From positions 124,001 to 188,000 of the forward strand of contig VMTA01000023.1 in the NCBI GenBank assembly GCA_013791855.1: a stretch of 64,000 nucleotides of DNA. Reading direction: 5' to 3'. A program made the translations under genes and the position numbers. The notes beneath the pieces are model-generated. The model was given only the letters and a program-made list of their open reading frames with translations. It was not told the DNA's origin and made no database searches. Below are positions 43,456 to 53,763 of this stretch, piece by piece. The DNA is from Sideroxydans sp. Its GTDB lineage: Bacteria > Pseudomonadota > Gammaproteobacteria > Burkholderiales > Gallionellaceae. Numbering within the stretch: the first letter of the stretch is position 1; the number at the start of each line of letters is the position of its first letter.

Positions 43456-44202
43456 GTGATAGCGATCATCGGCGGTACCGGCTTTGCCCAGTTGTCCAAC
43501 CTCGTCATCACCCACCGGCAAGTGATGCGCACGCCCTATGGCGAACCTTCCGGCCCGATGACCTTCGGCACCTTGCGCGGTCACGAAGTGATGTTCATCG
43601 CGCGCCACGGTTACGGTCACACCATCCCGCCCCATCTGGTGAACTACCGCGCCAACATGTGGGCGCTGCATGACCAGGGCGCGAGCAATGTGGTGGCGAT
43701 CTCGTCGGTGGGCGGCATACGTTCCGATCTCACACCGGGTGTTCTGGTCGTGCCGGATCAGATCATTGATTACACCTACGGACGTGAAGCCACCTATTTC
43801 GACGGGCACGAAAAGACCGTCGCGCATGTCGATTTCACCTGGCCGTACAGCGAGACTTTGCGCCAGCGCATCCTGAGCGCGGCACAGCAGGCGAACGAGC
43901 CGCTGCTGAACGGCGGCGTGTATGCCGCAATGCAGGGGCCGCGACTGGAGTCGCTGGCCGAGATCAACCGCTATGAAAAGGACGGCGCAGATATGGCCGG
44001 TATGACCGGCATGCCGGAGGCAGCACTGGCGCGCGAACTGGGCGTGAACTACGCCACCATCGCCGTGGTGGTGAACGATGCAGCCGGGCGCCGCAGCAGC
44101 CAAGGCGGCATCGTGCTAGACAAGATCGGTGCGGTCGCACAGCCGGCGATGGAGCGCGTGCGTCGCATTCTGGAATGCGTGGTGGAGTGCGATGGCGATT
44201 AA
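43456..44202 (+). CDS. mtnP: S-methyl-5'-thioinosine (or thioadenosine) phosphorylase
   Basis: The 248-residue phosphorylase shows IGGTGF, a phosphate-binding loop, [19 protein letters not shown], and [15 protein letters not shown] with the purine-ribose-binding residues. It cleaves methylthio-nucleosides left by polyamine synthesis to a base and methylthioribose-1-phosphate. [10 protein letters not shown] and close coupling to hpt fit the methylthioinosine-type enzyme, but adenosine specificity is not excluded. GTG 43456 has AAGGAGGA five bases upstream. Confidence 0.88.
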   Translation: MIAIIGGTGFAQLSNLVITHRQVMRTPYGEPSGPMTFGTLRGHEVMFIARHGYGHTIPPHLVNYRANMWALHDQGASNVVAISSVGGIRSDLTPGVLVVPDQIIDYTYGREATYFDGHEKTVAHVDFTWPYSETLRQRILSAAQQANEPLLNGGVYAAMQGPRLESLAEINRYEKDGADMAGMTGMPEAALARELGVNYATIAVVVNDAAGRRSSQGGIVLDKIGAVAQPAMERVRRILECVVECDGD

Positions 44203-44725
44203 AGACGTATTGCGCATGGGCGATGCGCGCCTGTTGCAGCGTGCCGAGCCGATCAGTGACTTCGGCAGCGATGCGCTGAAAGCCTTGCTGCAAGACATGC
44301 GCGACACCATGCAGGCGCTGAGCGGTGTGGGGCTGGCCGCACCGCAGATCGGCGTGCCCTTGCGCGTGGTGATCTTCGGCGTGGATAAAAATGAACGCTA
44401 CCCCGACGCGGAAGTCGTGCCGCAGACCGTACTCATCAACCCCGTTCTGACACCGCTGTCGGACGAGATGGAGGAAGGCTGGGAAGGCTGTCTTTCAGTG
44501 CCCGGCATGCGTGGACTGGTGCCGCGCTATAGCAAACTGCGCTATCAGGGGCGCGATGAACACGGCGCACTGATAGACCGCACGGTGAGCGGATTCCATG
44601 CGCGCGTGGTGCAGCACGAATGCGACCATCTGGATGGCATCCTCTATCCCATGCGCATCCGCGACATGCGCGACTTCGGTTTCAGCGACGTGTTGTTCCC
44701 CGGCCAGAATCTGCAAGACGATTGA
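44192..44725 (+). CDS. def: Peptide deformylase
   Basis: The 177-residue metalloenzyme removes the N-formyl group from new proteins. Motif 1 is GLAAPQ (residues 47-52), motif 2 is E98-G-C100-L-S with the metal Cys, and motif 3 is H142-E143-C-D-H146. ATG 44192 lies in the last codons of mtnP; the longer frame to 44129 is mtnP sequence. No fmt gene is adjacent, so this may be a second deformylase in the genome. Confidence 0.95.
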   Translation: MAIKDVLRMGDARLLQRAEPISDFGSDALKALLQDMRDTMQALSGVGLAAPQIGVPLRVVIFGVDKNERYPDAEVVPQTVLINPVLTPLSDEMEEGWEGCLSVPGMRGLVPRYSKLRYQGRDEHGALIDRTVSGFHARVVQHECDHLDGILYPMRIRDMRDFGFSDVLFPGQNLQDD

Positions 44726-44803
44726 ACCGTTGCCGCCAGTCGGCACGGAACTTTTCCCCGCGATCGTGCTCTGAACGGCGCGTCCCCTCACCTGGAGAGA
44801 ACA

Positions 44804-45268
44804 TTGAAACGAATCGCCATCCTGGTCTTCCTGCTTGCAGCAGTGCAACACGCTCAAGCCGACGACCTTAAAGTGCCGCGCAATGCCTTGTGGGAGACGG
44901 AATGCGGTGCCTGCCATGTGCAGTTCCCGCCCCAACTGCTGACGGCAGACAACTGGAAGGAAATGATGGACGGCTTGGCGCGCCATTTCGGCTCGAATGC
45001 AGAACTCGATGCCAAAGAGCGTAAAGCTATCACGCGATTTCTGGTGGAGAACGCGGGCACGCAGGCGCGCCATCACTCGGCCAGCCTGCGCATCACCGAA
45101 ACGCCATGGTTCAAGCGCGAGCACCGCAGCATCTCCCCCAAGGAATGGGTGCATCCCGATGTGAAGACTCCCTCAAACTGCAAGGCCTGTCACAACGTGG
45201 TCGGCCATACCCGCTGGTCCGAGCGTGACCTGCGCAAGTCGGGTCAGCGCCATGGCGATGATGATTGA
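44804..45268 (+). CDS. Dihaem cytochrome c (DHC family)
   Basis: The 154-residue periplasmic cytochrome has a signal peptide (residues 1-19, ending AQA) and two haem c sites, C34-G-A-C37-H38 and C126-K-A-C129-H130, spaced as in the dihaem cytochrome c family. Several other His residues could act as sixth ligands. DHC partners with cytochrome b561-like or SHP proteins in phototrophs; here no partner is adjacent, though a cytochrome b561 gene lies at 14538-15077. The start is TTG 44804 with GGAGAGA upstream. Confidence 0.88.
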   Translation: MKRIAILVFLLAAVQHAQADDLKVPRNALWETECGACHVQFPPQLLTADNWKEMMDGLARHFGSNAELDAKERKAITRFLVENAGTQARHHSASLRITETPWFKREHRSISPKEWVHPDVKTPSNCKACHNVVGHTRWSERDLRKSGQRHGDDD

Positions 45269-45284
45269 TACTCAGCGCTGAGTA
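45269..45284. promoter_or_regulatory. Perfect 16-bp palindrome after the dihaem cytochrome gene
   Basis: TACTCAGCGCTGAGTA is a perfect inverted repeat that starts at the base after the cytochrome stop codon. No T-run follows, so it does not look like a terminator. It lies 218 bases before the next gene and could be an operator, but no regulator is known to me for it. Confidence 0.35.
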
Positions 45285-45502
45285 AGTCCGTTTGCGCTGT
45301 CGAAGGACTCACCGCGAACCAGGGACTTGTTCAGTAATTTATCGGCAATGCATTGTTTGTAATAAGGAAAGCCTGAGCGCAATGCTCTGGCATTAATAGG
45401 CGCATCGGGAATATGGCCATATAATGCGCGCCCACCGGCATCAAGAGCCGGACAAAATAATTCGTGCGCACTGCAAAGGTGGCGTACAGGAGAGTAGAGA
45501 TC
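45285..45502 (+). other. Spacer before the PAS-GGDEF gene with a -10-like hexamer
   Basis: This gene-free stretch is more AT-rich than its surroundings. TATAAT occurs at 45420-45425, but no good -35 is seen 16-18 bases upstream. CAGGAGAG at about 45487-45494 is the probable ribosome site of the next gene. Confidence 0.3.
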
Positions 45503-47443
45503 ATGACCCGCCAAATGTTTATTTGGCGTTTCCTCGCTATCGCTATTCCGGCAATTCTGATCGTACTCAGTCTGCATCTGGCTGATCGCTCAACGACGCT
45601 GGACAAGTGGCAGCAAAGCATGGAAACGCAAGTGCAAAGGACATCCGCCACCCTGATGGCCGATCTTCGCGAGGCGTCGACGGACACGATGCTGCTGGCC
45701 GATGACAGCTTGTTGCAGCATCAGTCCGTACAGGCGATGGATATGCTGGCTGAACGCTTCATATCGCTGGCCCGCTTCCATCCCCATTACCAGCAGATAC
45801 GTTTCATCGATGTCTCCGGTATGGAACGTGTGCGTGTCAACTCGGTCGGCGGCAAGGTCTGGCGCGTGGCTGAAGATGAATTGCAGGACAAATCCGGGCG
45901 CGACTATTTCCAGGAAGCGGTAAGCCTGCCTGCCAACTCTCTACGCCTGTCGCATCTGGATCTGAATATCGAACATGGCCAGATCGAGCGACCGCTCAAT
46001 CCCATGTTGCGTTTCTCGGTTCCGGTGGTTTCCCCGCGAGGCCGGCGCCTTGGTGTTGTCGTCATCAACTACGGGGTGGCACCGGTGTTGGTGAAGCTGT
46101 TCAATACTGAAGACCCGTCCGGTCTGCGCATGATGTTGCTCAATGCGCAGGGGGCCTGGTTGGCCGGTGGTGCCGAGCAGGATCGTTGGGGTGACATGCT
46201 TGAGCATGGCCGGACTTTCAAACAGGCGGACCCGCAAGCCTGGTCCATGTTGCCGACGCGGCAAGGAGAAGATTTGGTGAAGTGGGCGTCCGGCCCCGTT
46301 CGCGGCGTTACCAGACGCGTGCTGCCGACCGATCTGGTCGACATCGATAATCTGGGCGGCTGGACGAACGACCGCATCAGCAGCGCCGATCCCTACTGGT
46401 TGGTGAGCGGGCAGATGGATGTGGCGACGATATTGGCACCGGCCTACGAAAGATTGCAGATCGCCTTGGTGTTGCTCGTTATTGGGCTGTCGATCTGGGC
46501 GTTCGTGATGCGCGGCTGGGGCAAGCTCAAGATACTTTCCGCCGCTGCCATGCAGCAAGCGCAAAAATTGGCAAAGGTCGTCGAGCAGACCACCGATCAT
46601 GTGCTGATCACCGATCAGAAAGGTCGCATGGACTATGTGAATCCGGCCTTCTGTCTCGCGACCGGATACGAACAGCGCGAAGTCATCGGGGAGAATCCGC
46701 GCCTGCTGAAATCCGGCCAGCATTCCAGCGAGTTCTACGCGGACATGTGGAAGCGCATCAAACAAGGCGAGAACTTTCAGGACTTGTTCATCAATCGCCG
46801 CAAGAACGGCATGCTGTATTACGAGGAAAAGACCATCGCCCCCTTGCTCGATGAAAAAGGCAATGTCACCCACTTCGTCTCCACCGGCAAAGACATCACC
46901 GACAGCAAGATAACGCGTCTGGCTTTTTATGATCCGCTCACCGAGTTGGTCAATCGCGTGCTGTTCCTCGACCGGCTGGAGCATGAGATCAGCCATGCCC
47001 GCCGCTCCAAGCAAATTATCGCCGTGATGTTCCTCGATCTGGACGGCTTCAAAGGTGTGAACGACGAACTCGGGCACGAAGCAGGCGACCAGTTGCTGGT
47101 CGAATTCGCGAGGCGCGTATCCGCATTGATGCGCCGCAGCGATACCTTCGCCCGTATCGGTGGCGACGAATTCGCGGTGCTGCTCAAAGAGATCAAGAAC
47201 GAATCGGACGCCGAGGATGTCGCCAACAAGATCTTGCAGACCATGGAATCCGAGTGGTGGATAGACGGCAAGCAAGTCTCCATCGGCGTCAGTATCGGCA
47301 TCAGCCTGTACCCCTCCGAGGAAGTGGATGCCGGCGGCCTGCTGAAAAAAGCCGACCAAGCCATGTATCAAGCCAAGCTGGGCGGGCGCAATCGCTATTC
47401 GCTCTATCACCCCTCTATCAGTGAAGCCATCGCGGGCGACTGA
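45503..47443 (+). CDS. Membrane diguanylate cyclase with periplasmic sensor, PAS and GGDEF
   Basis: The 646-residue protein has membrane segment 1 (about residues 6-26), a large periplasmic Cache-like domain (about 30-310), membrane segment 2 (about 315-335), a PAS domain (about 349-465) and a GGDEF domain (about 473-640). The motif GGDEF is near residue 553 with I-site RRSD before it, so it should be an active, feedback-controlled cyclase. No EAL domain is present. ATG 45503 is chosen for its ribosome site; the frame is open 39 bases further. Confidence 0.93.
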   Translation: MTRQMFIWRFLAIAIPAILIVLSLHLADRSTTLDKWQQSMETQVQRTSATLMADLREASTDTMLLADDSLLQHQSVQAMDMLAERFISLARFHPHYQQIRFIDVSGMERVRVNSVGGKVWRVAEDELQDKSGRDYFQEAVSLPANSLRLSHLDLNIEHGQIERPLNPMLRFSVPVVSPRGRRLGVVVINYGVAPVLVKLFNTEDPSGLRMMLLNAQGAWLAGGAEQDRWGDMLEHGRTFKQADPQAWSMLPTRQGEDLVKWASGPVRGVTRRVLPTDLVDIDNLGGWTNDRISSADPYWLVSGQMDVATILAPAYERLQIALVLLVIGLSIWAFVMRGWGKLKILSAAAMQQAQKLAKVVEQTTDHVLITDQKGRMDYVNPAFCLATGYEQREVIGENPRLLKSGQHSSEFYADMWKRIKQGENFQDLFINRRKNGMLYYEEKTIAPLLDEKGNVTHFVSTGKDITDSKITRLAFYDPLTELVNRVLFLDRLEHEISHARRSKQIIAVMFLDLDGFKGVNDELGHEAGDQLLVEFARRVSALMRRSDTFARIGGDEFAVLLKEIKNESDAEDVANKILQTMESEWWIDGKQVSIGVSIGISLYPSEEVDAGGLLKKADQAMYQAKLGGRNRYSLYHPSISEAIAGD

Positions 47444-47455
47444 TCGCCACGATTG

Positions 47456-47492
47456 AAAAGAAGAAGCCCGCATTTCGCGGGCTTCTTCTTTT
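47456..47492. terminator. Long bidirectional terminator between the GGDEF gene and acnA
   Basis: A 16-bp stem (47456-47471 with 47477-47492) with a GCCCGC/GCGGGC core, A-rich left arm and T-rich right arm, loop ATTTC. It serves both convergent genes. Confidence 0.9.
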
Positions 47493-47519
47493 ACTGCGTC
47501 GTGAACTGAACGCTTACGC

Positions 47520-50207
<2,688 letters not shown>

Positions 50208-50378
50208 GGCGTAAGGCTCCGGGATGGCGTGAAAACGAGGGCGTGATTATAGACCCAAGCAGCAAAGGGCGGCGAGCGGCGTCTGGCACGGTCTTCCGCC
50301 CATACGTGCCGATGCAAGTCAGTCACGCCGTCTTCGCGTATCATTGCGCGGTCTAAAGAATAACCGAGAGTCAGTCGC
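50208..50378. other. Divergent promoter region between acnA and the MHYT gene
   Basis: The 171-base gap must hold promoters for both genes. Only the acnA -10-like hexamer (minus strand, 50251-50246) is recognisable. GAGAG at about 50366-50370 is the likely ribosome site for the GTG start at 50379. Confidence 0.35.
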
Positions 50379-53300
50379 GTGCCGTTCACCTGGGATACTT
50401 CGCTGGTCGTCCTGTCCATCCTCATCGCCATCATCGGCTCGTTGACGGCGCTCACCCATGCGCGGCGCATGCGCGAGAACCGCGGTTACACCGCCACCAT
50501 CTGGATGCTGGCCGGCGGCAGCACGCTGGGTGTGGCCATCTGGTCCATGCACTTCGTCGGCATGCTGGCGCTGCATCTGCCCGTCCCAGTCGGCTACGAT
50601 CCTTTCCTGACGCTGCTGTCGCTGCTGCCGGCGGTGATTGCCGCGCTGCTCGCCTTCCGCGTGTTGCGCGAGGTGCAGGTCAGTCGCCGCCTGATCCTGA
50701 CGGCCGGTGTGCTGATGGGCATCGGTATCAGCAGCATGCACTATCTCGGCATGGCGGCGATGAAGATGTCGCCGGACATCGCCTACGATCCAGCGGTCTT
50801 CGCGCTCTCTGTGCTGATCGCCATCGTTGCCTCTTGGGCGGCGCTCTACATCATGTATCGCGAACAGTGGGGGCGGCTGGGGCCGCTCGCGCGCCTGCTG
50901 TTGGGCGCAGTTGTGATGGGGGTGGCCATCGCTGCCATGCATTACACCGCCATGTCCGGCATGCACATCTCGGCGGACGCCGTCTGTCAGGCAGGCGACC
51001 TGCGCATCGAGCCGCACATCCTGGCGACCCTGCTGTCGCTGACCGCGCTGGTGTGGTTCGGCGGCGGCCTGCTGGCCAGCCTGTTCGACCAGCGCATGGC
51101 GCGCCGAAACGCGCAGGCGCTGGCCGAGTTGGAGCAGGAACACCGTGATCTGATGGACAGCGCGGAGCACGATACGCAGGAGATGATCGGCGTGCTGCGC
51201 GAGAGCGAGGAACGGTTGCGCATGACCTTGCAAAACGCTCCGGACGCCGTGTTCATCACCGAGCAGGACGGGCGCATCGTCTATGTCAACGACAACGTGG
51301 TGAGTCTGCTGGGTTACGGGCGGGACGAGCTGTATGCGATGACGGTGTTCGATCTGGTGCCGGAAGATTGGCGCGAGCGCTATCGCGAAGGCGGCAGGCG
51401 CATCGTCAGTGATCACAAGCGGCATGTGATGGAAGTGCGTCTGGTCACCCGCGACGGCAACCGGGTGCCGATGGAACTGAACGCCGTGCTGTTGCCGAAC
51501 GGTCGGGTGTACGGTTCCTGCCGTGACATCAGCGACCGCAAAGCAGCCGAGCGTGCGCTGCATGATTCGCAGAAGCAGATGCAGACATTCATGGACTCCA
51601 TCGCCGAGGGCATGTACGGCGTGGACACCGAAGGGTGTTGCACCTTCGTCAATGCGGCATTGCTGCGCATCCTCGGTTATGAGCGCGAAGAGGAATTGCT
51701 GGGCAAGCATCTGCATGAAGTGATCCATTACGCGTATCCGGACGGCCGCGCGTATCCGGCGAGCGAATGCCATGCCTATCAGGCCTATATCCGCAACGAA
51801 GCCACCCACTCAACCGACGAAGTGTTCTGGCGCAAGGACGGTACGGCCGTTGCGGTGGAATACTGGTCGCAGCCCATGCACAGGAACGGGCAGGCGATCG
51901 GTGCGGTGGTCACCTTCCTCGATATCAGCGAACGCAAGAAGAACGAAGTTGCCTTGCAGGAGAGCGTCTCTTTCAGCGAATCCCTGCTGCAGACCATGCC
52001 GGTGCCGGTGTTCCATAAAGATACCGAGGGGCGCTATACCGGCTGCAACACCGCTTTCGCGGAGTTCATCGGCAAGAAAAAAACCGACATCATCGGCAAG
52101 ACGGTATTCGAGATCGCACCGCAGACGCAGTCGGCGGTCTATCGCGACCACGATCTGGACCTGCTCTCCTCGGAAGAAGATGTGCAGGTATATGAAAGCA
52201 ATGTGAAGCACGCCGACGGCAACTTGCATGACGTGATCTTCCACAAGGCACGTTTGAACGACAGCGGCGGCGTGCCGGTCGGCATCATCGGCGTCATCCT
52301 CGACATCACCGACCGCAAGCAATCCGAACGCGACATCCACCAGCTCGCCTTCTATGATTCCCTGACACAGTTGCCCAACCGGCGTCTGTTGATGGATCGT
52401 GCTTTGCAGGCCTTGGCGGTCAGCGCGCGCAGCGGTCGCTACGGTGCGTTGATGCTGCTCGATCTGGACGACTTCAAAAAGGTCAACGACAGCAAGGGGC
52501 ATGATGTCGGCGACCTGATGCTCTGTGAGGTGGCCCGCCGCCTGCGTGCGGCCGTGCGCGAAGGCGACACGGTAGCGCGACTGGGCGGGGACGAATTCGT
52601 GGTGGTGCTGGAAGAGTTGAGCATCAGTTCCGCAGAAGCGGCTCCTCAGGCCGAAGCGGTGGCCGAGAAGATCCGCGATTTCCTGAACGAACCCTATCTG
52701 CTGGATGGCAATCGCCACCTCAGCTCGCCCAGCATCGGCGTGGTGCTCTATCGCGGGCACCAGGAAGCGTTCGAGAACCTGCTCAAGTTCGCGGATATCG
52801 CCATGTACCAGTCCAAGCAGGCGGGACGCAACACCATCCGTTTCTATGACCCGGCGATGCAGGCCGCCATCGATAGCCGTTTGGAACTGGAAGACGAACT
52901 CGACATCGCCATCCGCGAACAGCAGTTGCAGCTCTACTATCAGGTGCAAGTCGACGGCATGCGCCGCCCGCTCGGTGCGGAAGTGCTCATGCGCTGGTTG
53001 CATCCGCAGCGCGGTCTGGTGTCACCCGCACAGTTCATCCCGCTGGCGGAAGACACCGGGCAGATCGTGGAGATGGGCATGTGGGCCTTGCGCACCGCCT
53101 GCCTGCAACTCAAAGTCTGGCAGCAGAATGCGCATACGCGCCATCTCACGCTGGCCGTCAACGTCAGCGCGCGCCAGTTCCGCAAGTCGGAGTTCGTCGA
53201 TCAGGTGCGGCGTGTGTTGCTGGAGACCGGGGTGCGTCCATCACTGCTCAAACTCGAGCTCACCGAGAGCACCGTGTTGCTGGACGTGGAAGACACCATC

Positions 53301-53633
53301 GCCAAGATGCGCGAGCTGAAGTTGCTCGGCCTCAGCTTCTCCATGGACGACTTCGGCACCGGCTATTCATCGCTGCAATATCTCAAGCGTCTGCCGTTGG
53401 ATCAGATCAAGATCGACCAGAGTTTCGTGCGCGACATCGCCAGCGATCCCAACGATGCTGCCATCGTGCAGACCATCATCGCCATGACCGAGGCGCTCGG
53501 CCTGAATGTGATCGCGGAAGGCGTGGAGACCGCGGCGCAGCAGGAATTCCTGGAATTACGCGGTTGCCACAGTTTCCAGGGTTATCTGTTCGGCAGGCCG
53601 CTGCCACTGGAAGAATTCGAAGCTTCGCTTTAA
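50379..53633 (+). CDS. MHYT-PAS3-GGDEF-EAL dual-domain c-di-GMP protein
   Basis: The 1084-residue membrane protein begins with an MHYT sensor (residues 1-235, about seven membrane helices) with motifs SMHFVGM, SMHYLGM and AMHYTAM, thought to bind a metal and sense O2, CO or NO. Three PAS domains follow (about 275-390, 394-520, 528-645), then GGDEF (about 655-815, motif near 734, I-site REGD) and EAL (about 835-1080). The EAL signature reads EVLMRW, keeping the catalytic Glu; NVSARQF, LELTES, DDFGTG, KIDQSFV, EGVET and QGYLF are all present. Both activities may be functional. GTG start. Confidence 0.93.
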   Translation: MPFTWDTSLVVLSILIAIIGSLTALTHARRMRENRGYTATIWMLAGGSTLGVAIWSMHFVGMLALHLPVPVGYDPFLTLLSLLPAVIAALLAFRVLREVQVSRRLILTAGVLMGIGISSMHYLGMAAMKMSPDIAYDPAVFALSVLIAIVASWAALYIMYREQWGRLGPLARLLLGAVVMGVAIAAMHYTAMSGMHISADAVCQAGDLRIEPHILATLLSLTALVWFGGGLLASLFDQRMARRNAQALAELEQEHRDLMDSAEHDTQEMIGVLRESEERLRMTLQNAPDAVFITEQDGRIVYVNDNVVSLLGYGRDELYAMTVFDLVPEDWRERYREGGRRIVSDHKRHVMEVRLVTRDGNRVPMELNAVLLPNGRVYGSCRDISDRKAAERALHDSQKQMQTFMDSIAEGMYGVDTEGCCTFVNAALLRILGYEREEELLGKHLHEVIHYAYPDGRAYPASECHAYQAYIRNEATHSTDEVFWRKDGTAVAVEYWSQPMHRNGQAIGAVVTFLDISERKKNEVALQESVSFSESLLQTMPVPVFHKDTEGRYTGCNTAFAEFIGKKKTDIIGKTVFEIAPQTQSAVYRDHDLDLLSSEEDVQVYESNVKHADGNLHDVIFHKARLNDSGGVPVGIIGVILDITDRKQSERDIHQLAFYDSLTQLPNRRLLMDRALQALAVSARSGRYGALMLLDLDDFKKVNDSKGHDVGDLMLCEVARRLRAAVREGDTVARLGGDEFVVVLEELSISSAEAAPQAEAVAEKIRDFLNEPYLLDGNRHLSSPSIGVVLYRGHQEAFENLLKFADIAMYQSKQAGRNTIRFYDPAMQAAIDSRLELEDELDIAIREQQLQLYYQVQVDGMRRPLGAEVLMRWLHPQRGLVSPAQFIPLAEDTGQIVEMGMWALRTACLQLKVWQQNAHTRHLTLAVNVSARQFRKSEFVDQVRRVLLETGVRPSLLKLELTESTVLLDVEDTIAKMRELKLLGLSFSMDDFGTGYSSLQYLKRLPLDQIKIDQSFVRDIASDPNDAAIVQTIIAMTEALGLNVIAEGVETAAQQEFLELRGCHSFQGYLFGRPLPLEEFEASL

Positions 53634-53763
53634 GGCATAAAGTCTCACGCGCAGATAGACTGATCTCTTGCCCATGTTATCGATAGGGTGGTAATCCCCT
53701 CGCCAATCTCGGGTTAACTCAATTACTATGGCCAAAAATCTATAAGCAGTATCTGGAGGGTGT

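Noticed and set aside
50379-53633. EVL instead of EAL as a sign of an inactive phosphodiesterase
   Set aside because: The catalytic Glu is kept and every other catalytic motif is present, so the domain is probably active.
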